This document shows, piece by piece, positions 10,668-21,014 of a DNA stretch of 54,086 nucleotides. The first letter of the stretch is position 1. Each line of letters begins with the position of its first letter. The notes under the pieces were generated by a model, which saw only the letters and a list, made by a program, of their open reading frames with translations, searched no databases and was not told the origin of the DNA. Location: positions 1 through 54,086 of the forward strand of contig CADWAF010000031.1 of NCBI GenBank assembly GCA_902984215.1, read 5' to 3'. This stretch comes from Willaertia magna. Taxonomy: Eukaryota; Heterolobosea; Eutetramitea; Acrasida; Naegleriidae. The position numbers and the translations under genes were made by a program.

Positions 10668-12548
10668 TTATTTAGTAGCGGTAGGAATTAAAAAAAAGTT
10701 TTGTAAAGTTGAAACTGTTTCTATAGATAAATGATATAAATGTTGATTTTCAACTAAATATTGAACAAAAGGTGCTATTGGACTGGAAGATAATTGAGAG
10801 GATAAAGCATCTCTTGTATGTTCTATACATAAAATTTCAACAATCTTTGAAACGAAATCATTAGAGAAAGGAGGTTCAATTAATTCTATAATAGTATTAA
10901 TAATGTGTCTTATTAAAGACATATCCATTCTATCAATAATTAAATCATGTACAGTTTGTAAAGTAGGTAAAACATAACCTAATTGAATTAAATAAATTAA
11001 AACATCTAAAAATATTCTTTTAACTTCAATTGCTTGTAAAGGATCTAAATCATTCTTTGCATTAAAACATTTCTTTAAAACATTTAAAACACTAAAAGAT
11101 AAATTGTCATGTCTAAAAGCAATTTCTTTAATTAAAGACATGTACATTTTAGTATTATTTAAAGTAAAAACAGTTATAGAATGTTGTGGATCAGTAAATA
11201 TAATACCTATCCAATGTAAAATACCAACACATACAATATTATACATTAAATATTGTCTAAAAATAGATACACTTTTAGGTAAAGTAGTATTTGTACATAT
11301 ATTAATTGTTTTTTCTAATGCATTAATTATTGGTTTAATTATATTTTGTTGAGTATTATAATCATCTTCACTATTACAACTAGTTGCATATGCTAATATA
11401 TAAATATATTTAGATCTATGTACTTGATTAATCTTTTTAGCTGGATTAAATAAATCATGAATAAATAAATCTAATACATCACTACTTTGTAATAACTCTA
11501 CAGGTGGTGGATTATTTCCAGAATAATATTTAAATAATTTTAATACATCACTAGGTGTAGTCATATTATTATTTAACATTGATAATATACCAATAGATAT
11601 CTCACTCATTGATTGTTGTAAATTATCTAATTTAAATCTATAATCATATTCTAAAAATAAATATCTAATTCTTCTAATTAAATAATCACTTGCTTTCCCT
11701 TCTTTTAAAGCATAATTCTCTAATTCTTCACTTAAATAAATAAATGAATCTTTAAATTTATTATTATTAACAATTAAAGATCTAATTAAACATTGAGCAT
11801 AAATATAAGTATATTGTGAATGACAACAAATCTTTTTAAAATCAAAAAATATTGAACTATTTAATAATATCTCTTCATCTTCATTTAATAACTTTTCAAT
11901 AGCATCTGTTAATATTCTATGAAATACTCTTAATGAAGTAGTAGCTGTAGTTACAGATGCAATCTCATTATGAAATCCACTTTCACTAATTCTTTGAATA
12001 GCAAAATTTAACATTAAACAATTTGGATGTCTTTCTGATAATTGATATATTAAATTCCTCCATTCCATTTGATTAATCATATATTCTAACCATTTGGGTG
12101 GATCATGTGTAGCTGTAAATATTGCATCTGCCTTTTTGGAATCAAAATGTTCAATTATTAAATTTTTTAAATATTCCATTAATAATTTATTTATTGTTTC
12201 TTTATCAATTATATTTGTTAATGACATCCAATCACATAATAATGAAGTCATTTGTGGATATCCTTTATAACTATTACTTAACATTTGTACTACTGTTGAA
12301 GGTTTACCACCATGTTTAATATATTGTTTTAAATAATCAAAAATAAATGGATTAGTGATGGCATCATTTTCTGAGAATTTCTTTTCACATTCTTCTAATA
12401 TAGATTTACCTTGATCAATTATTGGTTGTTCTGTTTTTATTATTGTTGTGGTTGTTATGGTAATATTATTGTTATTAGGAAGTAGACTACTACTAGCGGT
12501 TTGATGATCTAGTGAGGGAGAGGAGTTATCGGACCCGCCTCTTTGCAT
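10668..12548 (-). CDS. NELFCD: negative elongation factor complex subunit C/D (TH1 family)
   Basis: NELF-C/D is a scaffold subunit of the NELF complex, which with DSIF holds RNA polymerase II in promoter-proximal pause. The 626-aa product is close to the animal length (about 590). TH1-family blocks occur in order over the whole protein: FDYLKQYIKHGGKPSTVVQ, HFDSKKADAIF, WLEYMINQMEWR, HPNCLMLNF, DPPPVELL-like NNPPPVELLQSSDVLDLF, KYIYILAYAT, RIFLDVLIYLIQLGYVLP and SLIRHIINT. Residues 1-45 are a disordered Ser/Asn/Thr stretch. It is intronless, with an ATG just after a run of A. I saw no other NELF subunit in the window. The family call is strong; whether a whole NELF complex exists here cannot be judged. 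Confidence 0.9.
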   Translation of the reverse strand: MQRGGSDNSSPSLDHQTASSSLLPNNNNITITTTTIIKTEQPIIDQGKSILEECEKKFSENDAITNPFIFDYLKQYIKHGGKPSTVVQMLSNSYKGYPQMTSLLCDWMSLTNIIDKETINKLLMEYLKNLIIEHFDSKKADAIFTATHDPPKWLEYMINQMEWRNLIYQLSERHPNCLMLNFAIQRISESGFHNEIASVTTATTSLRVFHRILTDAIEKLLNEDEEILLNSSIFFDFKKICCHSQYTYIYAQCLIRSLIVNNNKFKDSFIYLSEELENYALKEGKASDYLIRRIRYLFLEYDYRFKLDNLQQSMSEISIGILSMLNNNMTTPSDVLKLFKYYSGNNPPPVELLQSSDVLDLFIHDLFNPAKKINQVHRSKYIYILAYATSCNSEDDYNTQQNIIKPIINALEKTINICTNTTLPKSVSIFRQYLMYNIVCVGILHWIGIIFTDPQHSITVFTLNNTKMYMSLIKEIAFRHDNLSFSVLNVLKKCFNAKNDLDPLQAIEVKRIFLDVLIYLIQLGYVLPTLQTVHDLIIDRMDMSLIRHIINTIIELIEPPFSNDFVSKIVEILCIEHTRDALSSQLSSSPIAPFVQYLVENQHLYHLSIETVSTLQNFFLIPTATK

Positions 12549-13137
12549 TTTTTTTTTATTAATTTTTTTTTAAAATAAATTTTTGAAAAACCTTGTAACG
12601 GTTTTTTTACTTAAAGCGATTTAAATAAATTGATGGTGCCAAAAGCAATTAAAATAACCTGTAATGAGAAATAAGTAATCAATTTTTAAAAGTAGAGCAA
12701 TTGAGGCAGAGAATGAATTGCTGTTTTGGAGTGGTAGAAAAAAAATAAATTTACCTATAACGAGGGCCTTTCGATACCAGTAAAATTACAAATAAAACAC
12801 TTTTTCAATGACGTTTCCAATAAATTGGTTGGGCTTAACAAATGATTCATTGGTTCTAATAAGGAGTAACTGTTGGCAAAATCAAAATCTACAGATTCTA
12901 AGATGTTTCAAATAAATGACAACTGAATAGGAAAAAAATAAGTTGCGAAAATTAAAAAATAAAATAAAAAATAAAATAAAAAAAAAATTAAAAAACCTTA
13001 TGCATTCCACTACGCATTTCCAACAACACTTCCTTCCTATTCACGTCGTATAAAGTTTTGCTACACAAAATATTATAATAATCTAAATTCAAAAAAAGTC
13101 ATCCTTAACTTTTCTTCTTCTTTTTAAAATTCATTTC
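12549..13137. other. divergent promoter region, no gene seen
   Basis: This 589-bp region lies between the starts of the NELF-C/D gene (minus) and the PH-domain gene (plus). It contains an A-rich microsatellite-like tract of AAAATAAAAT units around 12955-13000 and an ATTGGTTG box near 12820. No ORF or RNA gene is convincing. Confidence 0.5.
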
Positions 13138-14289
13138 ATGCCTCCTCCACCATCTAAGAACATTAATTCTTCTTTAACTAATAATAATAACAATGATAAT
13201 ACTAAAATAATAAATACATCACTATCTACTAATACTTCTACAACAAATGATAAAAAACAACAAATGACAAGTACCGTATTACACAGAGGATTTTTGTACA
13301 TACCAATTCTTTCAAATGAAAATAAACGTAAAACAAATATAAATTATAAAGAATATTATTGTGAATTATATGCACAAGTAACAAATATAAATAATAATAA
13401 ATTTACATCTAGTTTTTCAATAAGTAATATGTTAGCATATTATACAGGATCAATAACTTCAACATCAACAAATTCTCAAATAAATAATAATATTCAACAT
13501 TATTTAAATTTATTTGAAAATTATCCAAAAAATTTAAAAGAGAATTTAGATTTATTGATGAATAATAATTTAAATAATAATAATACATTTAATTATTCTA
13601 CCTATTCTTTACTGCCGTCGAATAATAGTGATGAAAGTAGTTATCAAGTTGTTGAGAATAATGGATTGTTATTGTCTTCTTCTTCTTCGGCGATAAACAT
13701 TCCATTAAGGAAATCAAGTTCTAATTCATCATTAATAAGAGAGAATAATAATCAAATGACAATACAATTACCTAAACTATCGGAAACGATGAAACCTGAT
13801 ATACAAATACCTTTATCTAATTTATCCATTAATGTAAGTAATTATTAAAATAATTTTAATTATTTAATTAAATAGTATGATAATAGAGAATTGTATTGTT
13901 ATTATTTTGAATTAATTTCACCAACCATAATTTATAAACTATTTTGTAGAACAGAAAATGAATTAAAAAAATGGATTGAAATTATTGAAAAAACATCACC
14001 AATTTGTAAAGAAAATCATTTAATTGAAGAGATTGAAAGAAAAATATCAGAATTAGAAAGAAAAACAAATACTTTAAAACAATTATATCATAATAATGAA
14101 ATACATCATTATAGAATGAAATATTATCATCATATATTACCTTCTCCAAATATATCTAATAATTCACATAATTCTTTAAATGTTACAACAACAACAACAA
14201 CTAATGGGGTTAGTGAATTAACACAATTATTAAAGAAAAGACAGTCAACTACATCAATGACATCGTTAACGAATAGTAATCATCATTAA
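13138..14289 (+). CDS. PH-domain protein with Asn-rich insertion and C-terminal coiled coil
   Basis: Two exons (13138-13833, 13876-14289) join in phase 0 across a 42-nt GTAAGT intron, giving 369 aa. Residues 1-45 are low-complexity Pro/Asn/Thr. A PH-like first strand starts near residue 47 (LHRGFLYIPIL), followed by an Asn/Ser-rich insertion of roughly 120 residues. The domain then resumes as YCYYFELISPTIIYKLFCR, with the diagnostic C-terminal helix ELKKWIEIIEKT carrying the invariant PH tryptophan. Residues 275-300 (IEEIERKISELERKT) can form a short coiled coil. PH domains bind phosphoinositides or proteins at membranes; no partner is evident. The split PH reading rests on the terminal helix and flanking strands, so it is moderate. 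Confidence 0.75.
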
Positions 14290-14345
14290 ATTTTGTCAAA
14301 TATTTTTGTAATCATTTTGTAATCGTTTTATGTAAATAAATAACT

Positions 14346-15309
14346 TTATTCATTAATATCCATTGTATTATTATCATTAGTAATATCAGTTACCTTAATA
14401 ACACCTTTAATAGATTTTCTCATTTCAGAATGTTTTAAAACAAATAAAGGATTTGTAGTAATTAAACTTTTACCAAAAACATAACTTAAACCTAAAATAC
14501 CAACAATATTAGCAGCATCATGGGGAGCTTTCAATAAAGAAGGAATCTTTTGTTCAATTGTTTTGTTATTAATTAATTTTGGAGATAAATTAAAACTACC
14601 ATTTGATAAAATAAATTGTTTTCCTTTATATAATTTAATTAAAGTAGTTAATAAATTAATCCAATTAGTTTGTGAAATATTTAAATCACCATAACAAAAC
14701 TCAAAAGAAATATTTCTACGTAAAGCTTCACCAAATTTATTTCTAATTTTTCTAATGACAGAAAAATCAAAACTATTTGGTAAAATAAAACTTAATAAAT
14801 CAATATGTGATTTTGTACAAATTGTATTTAATAAAGTAATTAATGTTTCTGTACCAATTATTTTCTCAGAAATATTAATTGATAAAATATCAATAGAATG
14901 ATATAATTCATCTTCAAAATTAATACTTGATATTTTCTTATGTAATTCTTGATGAAATGTTATTCTTTTGTAAATTTTAAAATCTTCTTGATTTAAATTT
15001 TCTTTTTTTCTTAAAGGTAAAGTAAAACTTAAAGTATTATTCCATTTAGTTGATTCTAATTCTTTATTGATATAATTAATTATTTGTGGAAAAGTAATTT
15101 GAATAATTTCATTTAATTTATTAATATTACTATTGTCAATAGTTATACATAATGCTACCCCTTGCCATCCCACTAAATTATTAAATTATTAAATTAAAAT
15201 ATTTAAATAGTTACATACAGTTTCTTAAGAAATTTAATCGTTGAACTAAATTATTTAAATACTCTTCCGAAGTGTCTACATAGATTGGGAAATTACACTC
15301 AATAAACAT
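14346..15309 (-). CDS. RPP30: RNase P/MRP protein subunit p30 (RPP30/Rpp1)
   Basis: RPP30 is a TIM-barrel-like protein subunit of nuclear RNase P and RNase MRP, which mature tRNA 5' ends and pre-rRNA. Exon 1 is 15309-15219 and exon 2 is 15172-14346, joined by a 46-nt GTATGT intron, giving 305 aa. The junction restores RNLGWQGVALCI, the conserved first strand of the barrel. Other family marks are SHIDLLSFILP, the core ISFEFCYGDL, and the C-terminal block ILSNGSF followed by LLKAPHDAANIVGILGLS, which matches the RPP30 RGPYDVANL region. The extra exon was chosen because without it the protein lacks an ATG and its N-terminal strand. Convergent with the PH gene. Confidence 0.87.
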
Positions 15310-15386
15310 TTTTAACAATTTTTTTTTTTTTCAATTTTTTAATTTACAAAATTAATTTACAATAATAAAAGAAATTTAAAAGAAAG

Positions 15387-15824
15387 TTAAAAGAAATTAT
15401 TTTCTTCTTCTCTCTTTTTAATAAATTTATAAGCAATCCAACAACCTAAAAGTGTTACAACAATAACAATACCACCTGACAATTCCATTCCGAAAGTTTC
15501 CCAACTTATTATTCCAACATGAGCTAAAACAAATAATAAACCTAATCCAACAGTTGCAATAAAAGAAGTTAAAAAACTTCCTAAATGTTCCCATGAAGTT
15601 GGTTCATCTGGATCTTCTCTTTCAATTTTTGAAGAAAATGCTCTTGCAATAACATCCGGAAAAGGAGCTAATAAATAACACATTACTGTCAATAAAGCAA
15701 ACCAATTTTGTGGTCGATCTTCACCATTCCAATGAACTGCACACCCAACAATAGCTAAAGTTATTCCTACACTAAATCCAAGTGCCAATGCAACAAGAAG
15801 ACCGAAAATTGCTTTAAAATTCAT
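15387..15824 (-). CDS. VPS55: VPS55/LEPROT-family endosomal membrane protein
   Basis: Vps55 works with Vps68 in late-endosome to vacuole traffic; the animal homologue LEPROT affects receptor surface levels. The 145-aa protein has the family size and four hydrophobic segments (about 5-28, 41-60, 85-103, 115-132). Diagnostic residues are the WFALLTVMCYLLAPFPDVIARA block, here containing YLLAPFPDVIARA, and the final segment FGMELSGGIVIV. The C-terminus is short and charged (KKREEENNFF). It is a single exon. It precedes RPP30 on the same strand with a 77-bp gap. Confidence 0.92.
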   Translation of the reverse strand: MNFKAIFGLLVALALGFSVGITLAIVGCAVHWNGEDRPQNWFALLTVMCYLLAPFPDVIARAFSSKIEREDPDEPTSWEHLGSFLTSFIATVGLGLLFVLAHVGIISWETFGMELSGGIVIVVTLLGCWIAYKFIKKREEENNFF

Positions 15825-15944
15825 TTTTTTAATTTGAAATTAATTCTTTTAAGATGATTGAAAGGCTGGCTTGTTTTAGGATGGATAGAAGGGAAATGGA
15901 AGAGATAAACACAGTATTGTTTGTAGTTTGGTACCAAAGTAACC

Positions 15945-16396
15945 TTACTTGAATAATTTAAACTTTTTGAAGAATGGTTGAATCATGGATTTTGGATAGG
16001 GTTTTGTAGCTAGCGCTGTTGGAATTTTCTCTGGTTCTTCTAAAGAATATTTTAATTATAAATTATTAAGTTAAGTCACTACTTACCTATCCACAATTTG
16101 AATTTCATTCCTTTTTCTAATAATTTATTATTTACTTCTAATAATTGTTCTTCGGAAGGACATTCAAGAACAACTTTATGCATTTGAATTGGATTTGATT
16201 TATCTATATATTCCATTGTTTGTTCATCTTTATCTAAAATACTATCGGAAATGATGGAAACAGAAGCATGACAACCTTGACTGATTAAAGAACCAATTGG
16301 CCAATTAAAAGGAGGAGAAAGTAAATCTTTTCTAACTAAAATATATTGTAATAAAACATCTACTTTCTTCTTTATTTCCTCTTCCTTTGTTTGCAT
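15945..16396 (-). CDS. PTRHD1: PTRHD1-like peptidyl-tRNA hydrolase 2 fold protein
   Basis: PTRHD1 proteins have a Pth2 (bacterial-archaeal-type peptidyl-tRNA hydrolase) fold; their cellular substrate is uncertain. Exons 16396-16087 and 16039-15945 join across a 47-nt GTAAGT intron, giving 134 aa (human PTRHD1 is about 140). Family blocks are VLLQYILVRKDLLSPPFNWP, SQGCHASVSII (equivalent of the QxxHA motif), HKVVLECPSEEQL and, on the second exon, a LATKPYPK block ending in KKFKLFK. The second exon supplies the conserved tail and is essential for the assignment. No ATG lies upstream in frame, so 16396 is taken as the start. Confidence 0.85.
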
Positions 16397-16550
16397 TTTT
16401 CTTCTTTCTTTCAAATAACCTTTCAACAATGAAAATAACACTTTAAGGATCAATTAACAATAACACTTAACAAAAAACAAGGATTACATTAAAGGTCAAC
16501 CATAACAAACATTAAGATAATGAAAACCACTTCCTTTTTATTTAATCTAC

Positions 16551-17483
16551 TTAAGCAAGATTTACTGAAGCACCAAACTTAAATTCAGATTTAGCAGGAT
16601 TAGCCTCAATACCAATATTAACTTGAGAAGTAATAGAAGGCATAATATCAAAACTTGCTCTAATAATAAAATCTTGATTAGCAGTAACCCTAACTTTAGC
16701 TTGTTGGAAATTTTGTTGAAAACCATAAACAAAGTTAACAGCACGTTCAGTTAAATCATAAGTAACTTCAGCACCCATAAAAGTATCTATATCAGTTTGT
16801 TGATAATAAGAACCTTTTAAAGAGTAATTATTAGTAACAGCACCAGATTGTTTTAATTCACCGGTAATAACAGTCTCTTTGGAAGGATGATAACGGAAAC
16901 AAGTAGCTAAGCCTGATACTCTATCCGATGTTTTAAGATAACCACTACAACCCAGAGAGAGATAAGGTAAAATGTTTTGCAAATAAGATAATTGTATTTT
17001 TCCATTTTCATGTTCATATTGAGCATCAATAATATAATCTTTACCAGTGTAATCTCCTTTAAGAATTATATTACCATTTGAACTAATATAAACTCCATCA
17101 GTTGTTAATGCTTCTTTAAAGAATTTATGTTTGAATTGTGCCACTTGTATCATTTGTGTATTAATTTGTGAGAAAAATTGTGTTGTCTTATTCGCAAATG
17201 AAACTGAAATATTATAATCTGGTGGTCTCTGTCCTGATCCTCCTACGAAAACTGAATGTCCAATTCCAAATTCATGTTGAGCTGTTTGATTAACCATTTT
17301 GTTTAAACTCACACTTAATCCTTCACCAGTTTCCGTAACAAATAAATCTTTAGCTTCTCTATTATAATCTTCATATTTTCTTGGTTCTTTCAAGCCTTTA
17401 GCTCTACGTAAATTTGTCAAGAAGAAACTAATATTTTTTAGTACACTTCCATCATCTTGTTGTTGTTGTTTACCTTTTTTCAT
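16551..17483 (-). CDS. TOM40: Tom40-like mitochondrial outer membrane import pore (Porin_3)
   Basis: Tom40 is the beta-barrel channel through which nuclear-encoded proteins enter mitochondria. The protein is 310 aa, intronless, with an ATG after a short A-rich leader. The N-terminal helix region contains YEDYNREAKDLF, typical of Tom40 rather than VDAC, and is followed by KMVNQTAQHEFGIGHSVF. The rest alternates polar and aromatic residues in 8-12 residue strands, and it ends FKFGASVNLA, a beta-signal-like last strand. VDAC shares the fold, so the Tom40 call rests on the N-terminal block. It could serve with the MIP gene in mitochondrial biogenesis, but the two are not linked closely. Confidence 0.82.
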   Translation of the reverse strand: MKKGKQQQQDDGSVLKNISFFLTNLRRAKGLKEPRKYEDYNREAKDLFVTETGEGLSVSLNKMVNQTAQHEFGIGHSVFVGGSGQRPPDYNISVSFANKTTQFFSQINTQMIQVAQFKHKFFKEALTTDGVYISSNGNIILKGDYTGKDYIIDAQYEHENGKIQLSYLQNILPYLSLGCSGYLKTSDRVSGLATCFRYHPSKETVITGELKQSGAVTNNYSLKGSYYQQTDIDTFMGAEVTYDLTERAVNFVYGFQQNFQQAKVRVTANQDFIIRASFDIMPSITSQVNIGIEANPAKSEFKFGASVNLA

Positions 17484-17764
17484 CGTATTATCAATTTTAA
17501 TTTTAGTGTGAAATTAAAAAAAAATAAAAATTTATAGGAAAGAGGGAATTTTTGGCTTCGTTATTTTTTTTTAAAATATTTCAAAAAAATTATGGTGAAA
17601 GAAACCCAATCAACTTATTACAATTGTTTTGATTGAATAACAACAAAGTTTTGCTATTTTTTTTAATTCAATTCTGCTTTATTTTGCTTTACTTAGACTA
17701 ATAACAACAAAATATTCCTTTGTTGTTTTGTCTTGTTGGTTTTGATTGGGGCTGGGTTTTCTAA

Positions 17765-19942
17765 TTAATCTTCATGGTTGCTACTTGTTTCAGAGGAAAC
17801 TGATGTATTTTGGCTGGTATTATTACACAAAGCATTGGTGGTTCGCTGCATTAATTGAGTAACATATCCAGTTTGTTTTTTTATCTGTTTGACAGCATCC
17901 TCATTTTCAGGGGATTCAAGGGCAGAAAGGTTTTTATAGATAGCATTCATGTAAGGCAACATTTTCATTTCAATAATTTTCTTCAGAGCTTGCATTTCTT
18001 TTTCTTTTGTAGATATCTCCACATCAGTTTTTCTCTGATAATGAATAATTGTTGCTGTTTTTCTGTCTAGTGCATCTTCCAACATTTTTTGGTGGTGGTC
18101 ATAAGCATCCAACTCTTCTTGTAGAGAAAGGATGGTTTCATCTCTTTCATTTAATCTTGCAGTCAAAGCAATCATTATGTCTCTTTGCTTAAGCAGTAAT
18201 TGTTTGTAGCGGTCAACTTGGGCTTTGTCTTCTTCAATGGTTTGTCTTTCTTTTTCGAGTTCTGCCATCTTCTTTTCGTACTGTTTGTGAACTCTTTCAT
18301 ACTCTTGTTTGATTAATTTTCTGAATACAGGTGTTTCTTCAATTTTTTCTCCTCCTACAAGCAATTGCGACTGTAGATAAGCTATTTTCTCCTCTAGTTT
18401 TCTCTTTTCTGTTTTTTCATGAAGAAATTCTCTTGATTTCAGTTCAAGTGCTTCAAAAGCTGCCAATTTATCTTCTTCTGCTTTTCTTCTTTGCTCTTCT
18501 AGGTCTAGAATTCTTTGTTTATCTACCACAGATTTATTCTTTTTTGTAAGCTCCTCACGTAATTTCTTCAACTCAACTTCATATCTTCTTAATAAAGCAA
18601 CTTGGTCAACATCTTCGTTTACTTTTACAGTGTTTTTAATGCTCTTAGAACGTTTTGCAAATTTTAAGGTAGAGAGAGACTCATTAAAGCACTCAGGGGC
18701 AGGAGAAATCATTGCAAACATTGTAGTTTTACAGTTACCTCCTAAACTATCAGCAAGAAGTCTTGTTAATCTGGAATTACGGTATGGTACATGAGGGTTT
18801 CCTACAGTCAAAGCTCTAATAACATCTCCAAGACAAACAAGTGACAAGTTGATTTTCTTAGTTTCTTCCAGTCTTTCCCCTGAAGAAGATGTTGCCCTTT
18901 CACTTCCAGCTAAGTCAACCAGGTTCAGTTTGCCAATGCAACAGGATTCCTTGTATACTCTTTTACCCTCTTTTCCAGTTAATGCATCAGCATTCTCACA
19001 TTCAATGTTGTCGTCTCCAGAGGTCTCGCACCTTTCCAAATGCTCTGCTACAATGATAAACACAGAGTGACTTCTACTACTTTTGTCGTTGTGGCTGGTG
19101 GGGGCCTTCTTTCTTTCTCTGGAACCTCTTTCAATTAGTTCATATATTTCTTTTGGTGTTCTGACAACGGTTTCAGACAAATTTTCAACGTGGACCCCTT
19201 TTTCTTTATCTTCTTTTATTTTAAGTCTAGTTCTCGAGGGATCTAACAGATCAGATATTACCTCTTTATATATTTCTAGATATGATGCTCTAATTAAAAA
19301 GTTGACGTTGGAAGAACTATTTGTCTCAATATCTTTGTTGTTCGTAATTAAGTTATCCCAATAAAGTTGTACTTACAATTAAAAATATCTTCAGTTGCCC
19401 TTGGAATAATACCTCTCCCCTCACCAGCATTAAAGCCTTCCATAGTATGTGTTTTTCCTGTTCCAGTTTGACCATACGCAAATAAGGTCGCCTGAAATGG
19501 TTTAGTAATCAAACATTACAATTAAACTTACATTATAGCCCTTAAGCACAGAAAGAACTGTATTTCTAGCCGTATTTTCATAAATATCTTTTTGATTACT
19601 ATCAAAACCATAAACTCCGTCAAAAGTAAACGTTTGAGGCACTCCATAATTCCCATCATTTGTATCAAATATTGTTATAGATTTAGAGGAATCAATTCTA
19701 ACAGTACTCATGAAATTTTCTCCATATTCCTGAGCTCTTTGAATTTCTTTTGGTCTTGGAGGTCTTACACGAATTACTACTGTTACATTTTCTCTACTTT
19801 CCCCTAAGCCAAGTTCAGAATCTTCAACATGAAGGTTAAGAGAATTAGTTTCTATAGTATTTAAACTTAAGGAAGATTTAAGTCCTAAGGCACTCGTGCT
19901 TCTAGTGCTCAAACTACTCAAGTTTGTACTTCCCCTAATCAT
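17765..19942 (-). CDS. kinesin with N-terminal motor domain
   Basis: Three exons (19942-19532, 19491-19377, 19332-17765) join in frame across 40- and 44-nt introns, giving 697 aa. The motor starts near residue 50 ([12 protein letters not shown]). The P-loop GQTGTGKT is at 144-151, immediately after the first splice junction. Switch I is SSRSHSVF and switch II is LVDLAGSE. The motor ends [16 protein letters not shown], and the neck [21 protein letters not shown] leads into a long coiled coil with no recognisable cargo domain. I could not place it in a kinesin subfamily; the DQxxLLRRYE neck suggests protist-type or ungrouped families. A TTTGGCGC octamer lies about 85 nt upstream of the ATG. Confidence 0.9.
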
Positions 19943-20026
19943 TAATATTTTTTTAAACTTTTGGAGGGAATTTCAATTATTAACAGCAAATTAGTTTTAT
20001 TAAGGATACAGTATTAAGGAAGGACG

Positions 20027-20034
20027 GCGCCAAA
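20027..20034 (-). promoter_or_regulatory. E2F-like TTTGGCGC octamer upstream of kinesin gene
   Basis: The minus strand reads TTTGGCGC followed by CG, matching the E2F/DP consensus TTTSSCGC. It lies in the 100-bp gap between the CtlX-like gene and the kinesin ATG. Function is inferred only. Confidence 0.4.
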
Positions 20035-20042
20035 CATTTTAC

Positions 20043-21014
20043 TTACTCTTTTCTCTTCAAGAAAACTTCAGCAATCATACATCTAGCACTACCACCACCA
20101 ATTGGTTCAATTGTTCCACTGATTGGGAAAGTGACAATCTTTCCATGTTTTTCCAATACTTTCATTTGTTCTTCAGTAAAACCTTTAGCAGCAGTATCTG
20201 ACATAACAATTACTTTACCACCATCCTTTGTGGCAAGTTGAATGATATTTGCACACATTAATTTTTCAGTTTGTTCTAATGTTAGAATGATTACATCTTT
20301 TCTAATTTCTCTCAAACAGTCCAAAATTCTTTCTCTATCTTCAGGAACAATAGCATCAGCACAAACAACAACAAATTCCTCACCTATACTCATCATAACA
20401 TTGGTATGATAAAATTCTTTACCATTAGAACTCTTTGTTCTAAAAGTTACAGCTCTCTTCTTTAATCCATTAGTATATTGTAGATATTCATGTAATTGCA
20501 TTTCATTACATCTTTCGGAAAGAGCTGCAAAAACAATACCATTGATATGATCAAAAATCATGCAACCAGTTCCCTCTAATGCCTTTTCGGAAGGTATTTC
20601 ATCCATTTTACAAACTCTTTCTACTTCAAAATTATTGTTTTTTAATAACTCTAACACATCAGGTAATCTTTTTGCTTCAGCTCTACGATTCTCAGTGAAC
20701 ATTGGGAATGTATAGACTGTACCTGAAGCATCAGAAGCAAACCAATTATTTGGAAATACTGCATCAGGACATTTAGTGGTAACATTAGAGTTTGGTTCTA
20801 ATACAAGAACTTGTACACCGGCACCTTCCAAATTTTTGACTGATTGTTCAAATTCTTTCAAAGCTCTTTGTCTAATTTCGTCTGGAGTTTTATCATCCAT
20901 TCTTTGTTGAAATTCATTGTCACCTGCTGTTTGTTCATTGAATGCAAAGTCAACAGGTCTAACCATTAAAACAGCATCGGTAAGTTGTTGATGGAAGCTT
21001 GGGGTAGCAGACAT
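20043..21014 (-). CDS. CtlX-like amidinohydrolase (arginine deiminase superfamily)
   Basis: This family of the guanidine-modifying superfamily includes bacterial citrulline-utilisation hydrolases (CtlX); the likely reaction is hydrolysis of a ureido or guanidino group. The ATG at 21014 gives 323 aa. Marks are the N-terminal VLMVRPVDFAFNEQTAGDNEFQ, of which VRP and the N-x-x-T motif are typical, then FPNNWFASD (Asn/Asp substrate loop), EGTGCMIFDH, the histidine in FYHTNVMMSIG, and the catalytic cysteine in GGGSARCMIAE near the C-terminus. All catalytic positions appear present. It is intronless and bacterial in character, so gene transfer is plausible. Substrate (citrulline, arginine or dimethylarginine) is not determined. 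Confidence 0.85.
   Translation of the reverse strand: MSATPSFHQQLTDAVLMVRPVDFAFNEQTAGDNEFQQRMDDKTPDEIRQRALKEFEQSVKNLEGAGVQVLVLEPNSNVTTKCPDAVFPNNWFASDASGTVYTFPMFTENRRAEAKRLPDVLELLKNNNFEVERVCKMDEIPSEKALEGTGCMIFDHINGIVFAALSERCNEMQLHEYLQYTNGLKKRAVTFRTKSSNGKEFYHTNVMMSIGEEFVVVCADAIVPEDRERILDCLREIRKDVIILTLEQTEKLMCANIIQLATKDGGKVIVMSDTAAKGFTEEQMKVLEKHGKIVTFPISGTIEPIGGGSARCMIAEVFLKRKE

Noticed and set aside
12955..13000. A-rich AAAATAAAAT tract as a mobile element end
   Set aside because: No target duplication, ORF or terminal repeat; a simple microsatellite explains it.
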